This document shows, one piece after another, positions 26,494 to 36,699 of a DNA stretch of 64,000 nucleotides. Both the position numbers and the translations under genes were made by a program. Position 1 is the stretch's first letter; every line of letters starts with the position of its first letter. The notes under the pieces were generated by a model. That model worked only from the letters and a program-made list of their open reading frames with translations, was not told where the DNA came from and ran no database searches. Origin of the DNA: Nitrosomonas aestuarii (GTDB taxonomy: Bacteria > Pseudomonadota > Gammaproteobacteria > Burkholderiales > Nitrosomonadaceae); contig NZ_QAAE01000008.1 of the NCBI RefSeq assembly GCF_003046585.1, positions 91,309-155,308 of the forward strand, given 5' to 3'.

Positions 26494-27930
26494 ATGAGCG
26501 CTGTATTACAAAATCTGGTTAATCAACCATACAAACATGGCTTCGTCACAGACATTGAATCGGAAGTTGCCCCTAAAGGGCTCAGTGAGGAGACGATTCA
26601 TTTAATTTCGGCCAAGAAGAACGAGCCTGAATGGCTTCTGGATTTTCGTCTGAGGGCTTATCAAAAATGGCTTACCATGTCAGAACCAGACTGGCAAAAT
26701 GTCCATTATCCAAAAATCGATTTTCAGTCGATCAGTTATTATGCTGCTCCAAAACCCAAGGAAAAGCTGTCCAGCATGGATGAAGTCGACCCTGAATTAA
26801 TACGTACATTTGAAAAATTGGGTGTGCCCATGCATGAACGTGCAGCACTTGCAGGTGTAGCTGTTGATGTGGTGTTCGACAGCGTGTCTGTTGCAACAAC
26901 CTATAAAGAAAAACTTGCCGAAGTCGGCATTATCTTTTGCTCTATATCAGAAGCGGTGCAAAAGCATCCTGAATTAATTAAGCAATACCTCGGTACCGTC
27001 GTGCCCGTAGGTGATAATTTTTTTGCAGCACTGAATTCAGCTGTATTTACGGATGGCTCTTTTTGTTATATTCCAAAAGGGGTTAAATGCCCGATGGATT
27101 TATCCACCTATTTTCGCATCAATACAGAGGGATCCGGTCAATTCGAGCGTACTCTCGTCATCGCCGAAGAAGGTGCATCAGTGTCGTATCTCGAGGGCTG
27201 TACCGCGCCTCAATTTGACACCAATCAACTGCATGCTGCGGTTGTTGAACTCATCGCGCTTGATAATGCGGATATCAAATACTCCACCGTGCAAAACTGG
27301 TATGCCGGTGATGAGAATGGTATTGGCGGTATTTATAATTTTGTCACTAAGCGCGGTCTTGCAAAAGGCGTCAATTCCAGAATTTCATGGACACAGGTTG
27401 AAACCGGTTCGGCCATTACCTGGAAATATCCTTCTTGCATTTTGCGTGGCGATAATTCTGTGGGTGAATTTTATTCCGTAGCAGTCACCAATCATCTTCA
27501 ACAAGCGGATACCGGAACTAAAATGATCCATCTCGGGAAAAACACCCGCAGCACAATTGTTAGCAAAGGTATCTCTGCCGGCAGATCAAATAGCAGTTAT
27601 CGTGGGCTTGTTCGTATCAATCCTACAGCCGACAATGCACGTAATTTTTCTCAATGCGATTCCATGTTAGTCGGCGACCAGAGCGGTGCACACACTTTTC
27701 CATATATTCAGGTACGTAATAACAGTGCCAAAGTAGAACACGAAGCTTCGACATCAAAGATCGGCGAAGATCAATTATTTTACTTCGCGCAGCGCGGCAT
27801 TGATGCTGAAGAAGCAGTATCGATGATTGTAAATGGATTTTGTAAAGAAGTATTTCAACAGTTACCGATGGAATTTGCAGTAGAAGCCACAAAACTGTTG
27901 AGTTTCAAATTAGAGGGCAGTGTCGGATGA
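26494..27930 (+). CDS. sufB: Fe-S cluster assembly scaffold SufB
   Basis: The protein has 478 residues with standard SufB features: '[19 protein letters not shown]', '[28 protein letters not shown]', '[15 protein letters not shown]' and the C-terminal 'INGFCKE-like' segment '[20 protein letters not shown]'. It is the core scaffold of the SufBC2D complex on which clusters are built. Its stop overlaps the sufC start by 4 bases. Length is normal. Confidence 0.97.
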   Translation: MSAVLQNLVNQPYKHGFVTDIESEVAPKGLSEETIHLISAKKNEPEWLLDFRLRAYQKWLTMSEPDWQNVHYPKIDFQSISYYAAPKPKEKLSSMDEVDPELIRTFEKLGVPMHERAALAGVAVDVVFDSVSVATTYKEKLAEVGIIFCSISEAVQKHPELIKQYLGTVVPVGDNFFAALNSAVFTDGSFCYIPKGVKCPMDLSTYFRINTEGSGQFERTLVIAEEGASVSYLEGCTAPQFDTNQLHAAVVELIALDNADIKYSTVQNWYAGDENGIGGIYNFVTKRGLAKGVNSRISWTQVETGSAITWKYPSCILRGDNSVGEFYSVAVTNHLQQADTGTKMIHLGKNTRSTIVSKGISAGRSNSSYRGLVRINPTADNARNFSQCDSMLVGDQSGAHTFPYIQVRNNSAKVEHEASTSKIGEDQLFYFAQRGIDAEEAVSMIVNGFCKEVFQQLPMEFAVEATKLLSFKLEGSVG

Positions 27931-28721
27931 TCAATCAAAATAGTCAAACAATTCTCAATGTAAAAAACCTGCATGCCAACACCGATGGCACTGAAATACT
28001 TAAAGGAATCAATCTTACGGTCAAGAGCGGCGAAATACACGCTATTATGGGCTTAAATGGTTCTGGAAAGAGTACTTTCGCCAAAGTATTGGCAGGTCAC
28101 CCCGACTACACGGTTACACAAGGCAATGTTCAATTCGAACAACAAGATTTGCTGGCAATGAATTCGGAAGAACGCGCACAGGCGGGCATATTTCTAGCAT
28201 TTCAATATCCGATTGAAATCCCCGGCGTGGCAAATAATCAGTTTTTACGCCTTGCATATAATACTGTACAGTCCAAACGCGGGAATGAAGAGCTTGATCC
28301 GCTTGAATTTGATGATTTTGTACGTGAGAAAATGAAGCTGCTGGAAATGAATCCCGATTTTCTTGATCGCAGCGTAAATGAAGGATTTTCCGGCGGAGAG
28401 AAAAAACGTAACGAAATTCTGCAAATGGCATTGCTTGAACCTAAGCTCGGCATTCTTGATGAAACCGATTCAGGTCTGGACATAGACGCGCTAAAAATAG
28501 TTGCCAAGGGCGTCAATCATCTTAGTAACAAAGATAATGCCATGATTATGATCACGCATTATCAACGGCTGCTTGATCATATTGTGCCGGACTATGTCCA
28601 TGTCATGGAATCGGGACGTATTATCAAAACAGGTGGGAAAGAACTGGCGCTGGAGCTGGAGAAACATGGTTATGACTGGCTTCATTCTCATCAGCAAAAT
28701 AATGCAGGAGTATCCGCATGA
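27927..28721 (+). CDS. sufC: Fe-S assembly ATPase SufC
   Basis: The protein has 264 residues, an ABC-type ATPase. It has the Walker A motif '[10 protein letters not shown]', the ABC signature '[19 protein letters not shown]' and Walker B '[12 protein letters not shown]'. It powers conformational change in SufBC2D and is cytoplasmic, not a transporter. It overlaps sufB upstream and sufD downstream (ATGA-type junctions), indicating tight translational coupling. Confidence 0.97.
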   Translation: MINQNSQTILNVKNLHANTDGTEILKGINLTVKSGEIHAIMGLNGSGKSTFAKVLAGHPDYTVTQGNVQFEQQDLLAMNSEERAQAGIFLAFQYPIEIPGVANNQFLRLAYNTVQSKRGNEELDPLEFDDFVREKMKLLEMNPDFLDRSVNEGFSGGEKKRNEILQMALLEPKLGILDETDSGLDIDALKIVAKGVNHLSNKDNAMIMITHYQRLLDHIVPDYVHVMESGRIIKTGGKELALELEKHGYDWLHSHQQNNAGVSA

Positions 28722-30052
28722 GCGAATTAGTCAGCAATGACTATCTCGAGTGTCTGCTCAAGTCATTATCTATTCAATCCGAAGGTATTTCATCGCTGGG
28801 TGCACCCGCAAATAATCAATCAGCATGGCTAAAGCAATTGCGCAAACAGGCTATTGACCGGGCTGGTCAGCTAAGACTGCCGACTATAAAAGACGAAGCA
28901 TGGCGATTTACCGATATTTCACCATTGGCGAAATTACCGTTTAAACCCGCCCAGGCCTTACACACGCTGAAATTATCGGACATTCAGTCTTTTTTCATTG
29001 AAGAAACAAATAACCGTTTAGTTTTTATAGATGGATTTTTTGCACCTGAATTCTCAGGTATTACCGATAAAGAACAGCTTATTATAGGCAATTTACCATC
29101 GCTGATAGAAAGCCATGCGTCTCTGGTGGCATCCCATCTGGCGCAACATGCACAGTACCATGATAATATTTTCACGGCATTGAATACCGCATTTGTACAC
29201 GACGGTGCAGTAATTATTGTGCCTAAAAACGCTGTTGCTGCCGCACCTGTTCACCTGCTGTTCATTGCCACACAAAAAGAGACAACCAATTACCCGCGCT
29301 GTCTGATTGTCGGGGAAGCCAACAGCCAAGTTACACTGATTGAAGATTATGTTTCATTACAAAATGATGCATATGTCACCAATTCAGTAACAGAATGTTA
29401 TCTTGCCCCCAACGCACAGGTCCAACATATCCGTATACAACGTGAAAATACCGATGCTTATCACTTAGCCAATTGCGCGGTTTCTCTCGATCACGCCAGT
29501 CGCTACCAAGCGGTTAATGTATCATTTGGTGCGCAAATTTCGCGCCACAACCTGGATGTCGGATTTAAAGCCGAAACCGGTGAATGCGCTATTGACGGCC
29601 TGACGATCATTACCGATGGACAATTGGCTGATACGCATTCCTGCATTGATCACATAAAACCCAACTGCACCAGTCGACAACAGCACAAATGCATCGCCGA
29701 TGATGCGGCGCATGCCGTTTTTAATGGCAATATTATTGTACGTCCGGGCGCTCAACGAACGGATTCCTCCCAGTCGAGCCGCAATCTACTGCTCAGTGGA
29801 ACTGCGCAAATAGATACCAAGCCACAACTCGAAATTTTTGCCGATGACGTCAAATGTGCACATGGCGCTACGGTGGGTCAGTTAGACAATGAAGAAATTT
29901 TCTATCTAAAAAGCCGCGGCTTGTCTGAATTAGCAGCGCGCAACCTGCTTACCTATGCATTCGGTGCAGAAATACTCAATCGTATTCCGCTGGCGTCACT
30001 GAAGCATTCGCTGGAGCAGATCGTACTTAACCAAACACAGAGTAGCCGCTAA
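28718..30052 (+). CDS. sufD: Fe-S cluster assembly protein SufD
   Basis: The protein has 444 residues, homologous to the C-terminal half of SufB. Features are '[17 protein letters not shown]', '[25 protein letters not shown]' and '[37 protein letters not shown]', the typical SufD end with its conserved His-Gly. It is the third part of the SufBC2D scaffold. It starts inside the end of sufC and is followed within 4 bases by sufS. Confidence 0.96.
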   Translation: MSELVSNDYLECLLKSLSIQSEGISSLGAPANNQSAWLKQLRKQAIDRAGQLRLPTIKDEAWRFTDISPLAKLPFKPAQALHTLKLSDIQSFFIEETNNRLVFIDGFFAPEFSGITDKEQLIIGNLPSLIESHASLVASHLAQHAQYHDNIFTALNTAFVHDGAVIIVPKNAVAAAPVHLLFIATQKETTNYPRCLIVGEANSQVTLIEDYVSLQNDAYVTNSVTECYLAPNAQVQHIRIQRENTDAYHLANCAVSLDHASRYQAVNVSFGAQISRHNLDVGFKAETGECAIDGLTIITDGQLADTHSCIDHIKPNCTSRQQHKCIADDAAHAVFNGNIIVRPGAQRTDSSQSSRNLLLSGTAQIDTKPQLEIFADDVKCAHGATVGQLDNEEIFYLKSRGLSELAARNLLTYAFGAEILNRIPLASLKHSLEQIVLNQTQSSR

Positions 30053-30055
30053 ACC

Positions 30056-31324
30056 ATGGTCTCCGCAAACGCTACATTAGCTAAAGTAACACCCAGAATA
30101 AATACCATTCTGGATACGGATAAAATTCGCGCTGATTTTCCGATTTTGGATATTAAGGTCGGTAACAAGCCACTTGTTTATTTGGATAATGCCGCTTCCA
30201 GTCAAATGCCTCAGCAGGTCATAGACCGGCTTGTGCGTTACCAGACTGCGCAGCATGCCAATATTAACCGGGCCGTACATTACCTTTCGGAAGTGGCCAC
30301 CCTGGAATACGAACATGCGCGCCGCAGAGTGCAACAGTTTGTCAACGCACAAGAAGATAGGGAAATCATCTTTACCAGTGGCACGACAGACTCGATCAAT
30401 CTGGTGATGCATGGTTATGGCCGTAAATTTATCGAAGCCGGTGATGAAATTATCCTGACCACGCTTGAACATCATTCCAACATTGTACCCTGGCAAATGC
30501 TTGCCAAGGAAAAAGGTGCGGTCATTCGTGTTGTTCCCATTAATGATGCCGGTGAGCTTGATATCGATGCTTATGAAAAACTTTTTAACGAACGTACCAA
30601 ATTTGTCAGCCTGATTCATGTCTCCAATGCACTGGGCACCATCAATCCGGTTAAGCAAATGATCGCTTATGCGCATCAACAAAACGTACCCGTTCTGATT
30701 GACGGCGCACAGGCCACACCGCATATGACCGTCGATGTGCAGGACCTCGATTGTGACTTTTACGTTTTTTCCGCACACAAACTATGCGGCCCAACCGGGA
30801 TCGGCATGCTTTACGGTAAAGCAGCACTGCTCGAAGCCATGCAACCATATAAAGGCGGGGGTGACATGATCGCCTCGGTTACTTTCGAAGAAACCACATA
30901 TGCCGACATCCCGCACAAATTTGAAGCAGGCACACCCCCAATTGCCGCCGCAATCGGTTTTGGCGCGGCGATTGATTATCTATGTTCAGTCGGTATGGAT
31001 CAGATTGCCGCTTACGAGCTGGATTTACTGAATTATGCAACCGAACAGATAAATGAAATCAAAGGTGCAAGCATTATTGGAACCGCTGCACATAAAACTG
31101 CTGTGATTTCTTTCACATTGGACGGCATCCATCCACATGACATTGGCACACTGTTGAACGAAGACGGCGTTGCCATTCGTACCGGACACCACTGTGCGCA
31201 GCCTGTAATGCAACGTTTCAACGTACCCGCAACATCACGCGCCTCATTTGCCTTCTACAACAATAAAACTGAAGTGGATGCTCTGATAACAGGCATCCGG
31301 ATGGTACAAAAGGTTTTTTTATGA
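30056..31324 (+). CDS. sufS: Cysteine desulfurase SufS
   Basis: The protein has 422 residues, a class II cysteine desulfurase. The PLP lysine lies near residue 242 in 'VFSAHKLCGPTGIG', and the persulfide cysteine is about Cys380 in 'RTGHHCAQP'. 'YLDNAASSQMPQQVI' and 'EHHSNIVPWQ' are further signatures. It mobilises sulfur from cysteine to SufU for cluster assembly. An N-terminal extension of about 20 residues precedes the catalytic domain. Its stop overlaps the start of sufU by 4 bases. Confidence 0.96.
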   Translation: MVSANATLAKVTPRINTILDTDKIRADFPILDIKVGNKPLVYLDNAASSQMPQQVIDRLVRYQTAQHANINRAVHYLSEVATLEYEHARRRVQQFVNAQEDREIIFTSGTTDSINLVMHGYGRKFIEAGDEIILTTLEHHSNIVPWQMLAKEKGAVIRVVPINDAGELDIDAYEKLFNERTKFVSLIHVSNALGTINPVKQMIAYAHQQNVPVLIDGAQATPHMTVDVQDLDCDFYVFSAHKLCGPTGIGMLYGKAALLEAMQPYKGGGDMIASVTFEETTYADIPHKFEAGTPPIAAAIGFGAAIDYLCSVGMDQIAAYELDLLNYATEQINEIKGASIIGTAAHKTAVISFTLDGIHPHDIGTLLNEDGVAIRTGHHCAQPVMQRFNVPATSRASFAFYNNKTEVDALITGIRMVQKVFL

Positions 31325-31833
31325 TGAATACAAAATCACTTTATCAGGAAGTTATACTTGATCACAACCGAAAACCCCGTAATTACGGTGTCCTTGATCA
31401 CCCCAGCCATCATGCCGTCGGACACAATCCTTTATGTGGTGATCGACTGGATATTGCCTTGAATCTTGAAAATGGACAGATTAACAATATTGCTTTTCAA
31501 GGAGAATCATGTGCCATATGTAAAGCTTCGGCTTCAATGATGACAGCTGCAGTCAAGGGAAAAACCCGCTCCGATGCTGAAACCCTGATTCAGGAATTTC
31601 GTGAAATGGCAATGGGAGAGCGTGACCTCAACCACCCGCACCATTTGGGACATTTAACTGTTTTCTCCGGCATAAGAGATCTGCCAACACGTGTTAAATG
31701 CGCAATCCTGCCCTGGCATACTTTACATGCCGCATTGAATGCCTTATCCAGTGTTTCTACAGAAGCAGACAATGATCCTGTGCAAAATGCCGCATCCCAT
31801 CCGGAAGCGCTCAATCGCCAGGCTAATTCTTAA
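31321..31833 (+). CDS. sufU: SufU-type sulfur transfer / scaffold protein
   Basis: The protein has 170 residues. The three conserved cysteines and an Asp are visible: 'NPLCGDRLDIAL', 'GESCAICKASASMM' and 'RVKCAILPWHTL'. This is the IscU/NifU-N fold in its SufU form. SufU accepts sulfur from SufS using a zinc site in Gram-positive bacteria; here it stands in for SufE, which is absent from the operon. The final 25 residues are a polar tail outside the domain. It overlaps sufS upstream. Confidence 0.92.
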   Translation: MMNTKSLYQEVILDHNRKPRNYGVLDHPSHHAVGHNPLCGDRLDIALNLENGQINNIAFQGESCAICKASASMMTAAVKGKTRSDAETLIQEFREMAMGERDLNHPHHLGHLTVFSGIRDLPTRVKCAILPWHTLHAALNALSSVSTEADNDPVQNAASHPEALNRQANS

Positions 31834-31898
31834 TCTGATTTATATTCAAACCAAACAAATACCATAACATAATATCCCAAGCAGTACGTTTAAACATT

Positions 31899-32459
31899 AT
31901 GCCAAAAATTGCTGATATTGAAGGGACACCTAACAAAAATGCCTTGAAATTTATTCTCAAGGAACCATTGACCTGGGGAATTGCACGTTCTTATGACAAT
32001 GCAGACGCTGCCAAAGATGACCCGCTGGCATCTGCCTTGTTTGATATTGATCATGTCACGAATGTTTTTTACATTGACCACTGGGTAACCGTCACCCAGG
32101 ACGGAGAAGCTAACTGGCAGGACCTGGCACGCGAAGTGGCCGATCCGATCCGCGCAGCACCCGCAGCAAGCGAACAGACCGCAGAAACTGTTTCATCTGC
32201 CAATGACGTGCTCTCCCAGTTAAGCCCTGAAGATCAGCAGCGGCTTGAACGAATCAATGTCATGCTTGACGAAGAAGTACGCCCCTATCTGCGAAGTGAT
32301 GGTGGAGATTTGCACATCCTCGGACTGGAAGGCAATATACTTAAAATTCATTATCAAGGTGCGTGCGGAACATGTCCAAGCTCAATAACCGGAACCTTAC
32401 GCGGTATTGAGCATATGCTCAGAACTATCGAACCGGATATTCACCTGATCGCCTGCTGA
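31899..32459 (+). CDS. Nfu-type Fe-S carrier
   Basis: The protein has 186 residues in two domains. The N-terminal Nfu_N domain (about 1-85) includes 'NKNALKFILKEPL' and 'VTNVFYIDHWVTVT'. A linker rich in Ala and Glu follows, then a NifU C-terminal domain (about 110-186) with 'EVRPYLRSDGGDLHILGLEGN' and the cluster-binding CxxC in 'GACGTCPSS'. It likely receives a [4Fe-4S] cluster from the Suf machinery and delivers it to client enzymes. It is the last gene of the operon, 65 bases after sufU. Confidence 0.93.
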   Translation: MPKIADIEGTPNKNALKFILKEPLTWGIARSYDNADAAKDDPLASALFDIDHVTNVFYIDHWVTVTQDGEANWQDLAREVADPIRAAPAASEQTAETVSSANDVLSQLSPEDQQRLERINVMLDEEVRPYLRSDGGDLHILGLEGNILKIHYQGACGTCPSSITGTLRGIEHMLRTIEPDIHLIAC

Positions 32460-33255
32460 TTCACGCTCATCGTGCTGACCGCATACTGGTTTGATAACGT
32501 TTACTTTGCGTTTAATACAGATCGGGTACACCCTGTCAGCTTTGAGAAAACCATAGTAACTGTCCCCAGCAATCAGTACGACGGATTCGTGAGTCTAACT
32601 CAGCACTGTTTTTTGTATATCTTCCGCCTAATAATCGGCATCAGTCAAGTACATAGCATTTATACCGTGATGGTCAAAGCTGGATCTCTATTGACGCAAA
32701 TCATAACTGCCAAGTTTAGATTAATCTGTGTCATCTTATACATTGCTGCATGCTATTGATTAGTCTCTCTTTTGATCACAGATACGCACATGAGGCATGT
32801 CTCAACCGTGTCGATCACGGGTATTAAGGGAATTCATTCGTCCAAATGATCTGCTGATAATCGCAACACTCCGCGACCATAGCACTGTTCTATTCACCCA
32901 TAACACCAAGCCTTTTCACACAAAATTATGTTGAGGGATGTCAATTGGCGTAAGAAATACAACGTTAATCCGAAAATTTAAGATCGTTAATAAACTGACT
33001 GGATGTCATTTTTAATGGGTGGAAAAAAGGAACAATATCTTATGTTTTTATCATTAATACATAGACTTAAAAATCCTACTATAACTTTCAAGCATTTACA
33101 GGTATTTGGAGTAAAATTTCATCTATAGAATAGATGTAGCATCTTAAAAAAGATAACTATAATTTAAGTAATAAAGCTTATATATAAATAATGATTAGTA
33201 TTTAGACAATTCCCTGTGGCCATTCAGAAAACCCTATATATAGATAGTTAGAGCA
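32460..33255. other. Gene-poor region after the SUF operon
   Basis: About 800 bases hold no gene I can support. A plus-strand frame at 32472-32759 (95 codons) lacks a ribosome site, has no recognisable motif and unusual composition. The second half is strongly AT-rich with several short reading frames, typical of decayed DNA. Confidence 0.5.
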
Positions 33256-33633
33256 ATGAAGAGCAAACTAGGCAGGATAATATCCGACCTGCTGTATAAA
33301 AAGAATAACGCCACGCAAATGGATTTGGCTGTTTTTTGCGGTGTATCGCCGCAAGCAATTAGTCAATAGATATACGGGGAGGCAAAGCCAAAGCGTGAAT
33401 ATTTGCCTAAAATTGCACAATTTTTTGATATTACGATTGATTATTTATTCGCTACGGATAGCACCAGCAACATTAACAACAATTAGGTCACAACAATAAA
33501 AGCAGAAGACGACGTGAAGTTGAATAAACAGAAACTTGAAATGATTAATTCAATTATTGCAATGGATGGGAAGGATTTCGCGATGTTACACAGCATCTTT
33601 CGCGCGGAACATCATCTGCTGTCTTGTGCTTGA
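33256..33633 (+). pseudogene. XRE-family regulator interrupted by two in-frame amber codons
   Basis: From the ATG at 33256 the frame reads an XRE helix-turn-helix: 'LGRIISDLLYKKNNATQMDLAVF', 'CGVSPQAISQ', then TAG (33367-33369), then 'IYGEAKPKREYLPKIAQFFDITIDYLF'. A second TAG lies at 33484-33486, and the same frame continues through 'LEMINSIIAMDGKDFAMLHSIFRAEHHL' to TGA at 33631-33633. The first amber replaces the residue after 'ISQ', usually Trp in this family. Frame is otherwise intact across 125 codons. The simplest reading is a recent pseudogene by nonsense mutation; sequencing error or amber readthrough are alternatives. Confidence 0.75.
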
Positions 33634-33810
33634 CCCTAAAAGACAACAACGAGATGTTCGTGGATAGGAAAAACAAACGCTTTTTTGTTAAATTGAAATA
33701 TCCTAAAGCTGCACGCAGCAGGGTCAGACTCGATTGAAAAAACCAATGGAAAAACCAGCGAAACCCGAAAAAAGATTCGATTGATTTATAGCATTTAATG
33801 CAGACAACAA

Positions 33811-35223
33811 TTACCCACCCGCTTCCTCCACGATATACGCTTTAACAGCTTCAACATCCGCATCCTTAACCACAAATCGTTGCGGCAGGTCTTCCAGACT
33901 CTTAAAACCTGCTGGACGCGGGGGTTCCTGTCCGATAGCCTCCTGTATGCTTTCAGAGAATTTGGCGGGTTGCGCGGTTTCCATGCAAATGAGCGGGATG
34001 TCTTTATCGCGCAAGGCCTGCCCCACTTTCAATCCGTCAGCGGTATGGGTATCGACCAGTATCTGATATTTTTGGTAAACTTCCCGAATGGTTGCAATAC
34101 GCGCGGCGTGGTTGCTGTTGCCGGATACAAAGCCGAATTCCTTAATCTTTTCAAATAACGGCGTTCTGGATAAATCAAAAGCCCGTCCCTTGTCGACAGC
34201 GGACCATAATTCAACCACTTTGTTCGCATCTCTGCCAGTCAGGTCAAAAATAAAACGCTCAAAATTGGACGCCTTGGAGATATCCATCGACGGACTGCTG
34301 GTATGTTTTGTTTCACTGGTTGCGCGCGGTCGATAGACACCGGTTCTGAAAAATTCATCGAGTACATCGTTTTCATTGGTTGCCAAAATAAGCTGTTTAA
34401 TCGGCAATCCCATCATACGGGCCACATGGCCTGCACAGATATTGCCGAAATTGCCGGATGGCACCGCAAATGAAACCTGCTCATCATTGGATTGCGTCGC
34501 GGCAAAATAGCCTTTGAAATAATAGACGATCTGCGCGACCACACGTGCCCAGTTGATAGAATTGACCGTGCCGATACGATGCGATTGTTTAAATGTATGG
34601 TCGTTACTGACAGCTTTAACAATGTCCTGACAATCGTCAAACACACCGCGTATGGCGATATTGAAAATATTTTCATCCTGCAGGGAAAACATCTGTGCTG
34701 TCTGGAAGCGGCTCATTTTTCCATGCGGGGACAGCATGAATACGCGAATACCATGCTTACCACGCATGGCATATTCCGCGCTGGAACCCGTATCGCCTGA
34801 AGTCGCACCGAGAATATTGAGTTCTGAACCTGTTTTTGCAAGCGTATATTCAAACAGATTGCCGAGCAACTGCATGGCGATGTCCTTGAATGCCAGCGTC
34901 GGCCCGTTGGACAGTGCAAGAATATGAAAGTCCGGCGCCAAAGTTTTAAGAGGCGTAATGTCAGCACTGCCAAATATTTCCCGCGTATAGGTGCGCGCGA
35001 TTATCGTGCGCAGATCTTCGGCCGGAATATCATCAATAAAACGCGATAGGATTTCAAACGCCAGCGATTCATAATTCATCCCGCGCCATTGCTGCAATTC
35101 ATCTGCCGTAATCGTAGGATACGTTTCAGGAATAGCAAGTCCGCCATCGGGCGATAAACCGCTTAACAGAATTTCTGAAAAAGATTTGGGCGGCATGCCG
35201 CCGCGGGTTGAAATATAACGCAT
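33811..35223 (-). CDS. thrC: Threonine synthase
   Basis: The protein has 470 residues. 'MRYISTRGG' and 'FSEILLSGLSPDGGLAIPE' form the typical N-terminus. The PLP lysine is in 'SNGPTLAFKDIAMQLLGN', and 'ILGATSGDTGSSAEYAMRGK' is the phosphate loop. It converts O-phosphohomoserine to threonine. It is the third gene of the alaA-hom-thrC unit, 72 bases after hom, an arrangement common in betaproteobacteria. Confidence 0.96.
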   Translation of the reverse strand: MRYISTRGGMPPKSFSEILLSGLSPDGGLAIPETYPTITADELQQWRGMNYESLAFEILSRFIDDIPAEDLRTIIARTYTREIFGSADITPLKTLAPDFHILALSNGPTLAFKDIAMQLLGNLFEYTLAKTGSELNILGATSGDTGSSAEYAMRGKHGIRVFMLSPHGKMSRFQTAQMFSLQDENIFNIAIRGVFDDCQDIVKAVSNDHTFKQSHRIGTVNSINWARVVAQIVYYFKGYFAATQSNDEQVSFAVPSGNFGNICAGHVARMMGLPIKQLILATNENDVLDEFFRTGVYRPRATSETKHTSSPSMDISKASNFERFIFDLTGRDANKVVELWSAVDKGRAFDLSRTPLFEKIKEFGFVSGNSNHAARIATIREVYQKYQILVDTHTADGLKVGQALRDKDIPLICMETAQPAKFSESIQEAIGQEPPRPAGFKSLEDLPQRFVVKDADVEAVKAYIVEEAGG

Positions 35224-35295
35224 ACTGGTTTATTCAAAAAATAAAGAAATAGAAGCACTGAAGACGAAAAACTGAATACAAAGTCACCAACCCTT

Positions 35296-36609
35296 TTAGC
35301 CGTTCAACTCCTCTATACGGATTCGGGTAACTTTTCCACTGACAACCGGCAGAGATTCAATTTTGGCTATTGCAGCATTGGTATTTTTTTCTATGGTTTT
35401 ATGTGTCAGCATAATGATATTGACCGTATCGCCCTCGCCGCCGGTTTCTTTCTGAATCATCGCACTGATCGAGATATTAAAATCAGCCAATACGCGCGTA
35501 ATTTCAGCCAGCACACCCGGCTTATCGATTACCTGCAATCTCAGATAACAGGCTGTCTCCACTGCTTCCATCGGCAGCACCGGTGTATCTGACAACAAAT
35601 CCGGCTGGAAGGAAAGTGTCGGCACGCGGTGCATCGGGTCAGCCGTCTGCATACGTGTCACATCAACCAGGTCGGCAATCACCGAACTGGCAGTCGGTTC
35701 GGCACCCGCACCCGCACCATAATAAAGCGTCGCGCCCACAGCATCGCCCTTAACCACGACAGCATTCATCACACCTTCCACATTGGCGATCAGGCGGCGC
35801 GCAGGTATCAACGCAGGATGCACACGCAGTTCAATTCCCGTTTCTACACGCCGGGTGATACCCAGCAGCTTGATGCGATAACCCAGTTCTTCAGCATAGC
35901 TGATATCTTCTTGCGTCAATTTGGTGATACCCTCGATATATGCTTTATCAAACTGCACCGGAATGCCGAATGCGATTGCCGACATAATGGTTATTTTATG
36001 CGCGGCGTCAATACCTTCGATATCATAGGCCGGATCCGCCTCTGCATAACCCAGTTTCTGCGCCTGATCCAGCACCGGTGCGAATGGCAGTGATTTTTCG
36101 CGCATTTCCGACAGGATAAAATTGGCCGTACCGTTAATAATACCGGCAATCCATTCAATCCGGTTAGCTGTCAGGCTCTCCCGCAATGATTTGATGATGG
36201 GAATACCACCGGCAACGGCAGCTTCAAAAGCGACCATGACGCCTTTATCCCGTGCTGCCGCAAAAATTTCCGTACCATGATTCGCCAGCAGTGCTTTATT
36301 AGCGGTTACCACATGTTTACCCTGCGCAATCGCTGTCAGAATCAAATCCTTGGCGATGGTGGTGCCGCCGATCAACTCGACTACGATATCGATATCCGGA
36401 TGGGTAACGATATCCTGTGCATTATCGGTCACAATCACGCTACTGTCTGCAAAACCGCGTGCACGTTCCAGATCACGGTCTGCAATCATGCTGACAATAA
36501 TACCCCGCCCTGCCCGACGGGTAATTTCTTCCTGGTTACGCTTGAGTACAGTATATGTGCCGCCACCTACGGTACCAATACCAAGTAAACCAACTTTTAT
36601 GGGGTTCAT
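35296..36609 (-). CDS. hom: Homoserine dehydrogenase
   Basis: The protein has 437 residues. The NAD(P)-binding motif is '[13 protein letters not shown]' at the N-terminus. The catalytic domain carries '[10 protein letters not shown]' and '[37 protein letters not shown]', and '[17 protein letters not shown]' follows. The C-terminus is an ACT domain ('[22 protein letters not shown]'), indicating feedback control by threonine. It makes homoserine for threonine and methionine. It lies between alaA and thrC. Confidence 0.96.
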   Translation of the reverse strand: [437 protein letters not shown]

Positions 36610-36699
36610 ATTTTTAGCTTCTTTAAAATTCTATTGATTTAATAATGTTAATGTGAGGGTTCGATTAAACAGTAAACTGCTATTTGCGCGCACGTACAA

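Noticed and set aside
32472..32759. 95-codon plus-strand frame after nfu
   Set aside because: No ribosome site, no domain pattern; hydrophobic stretches look random.
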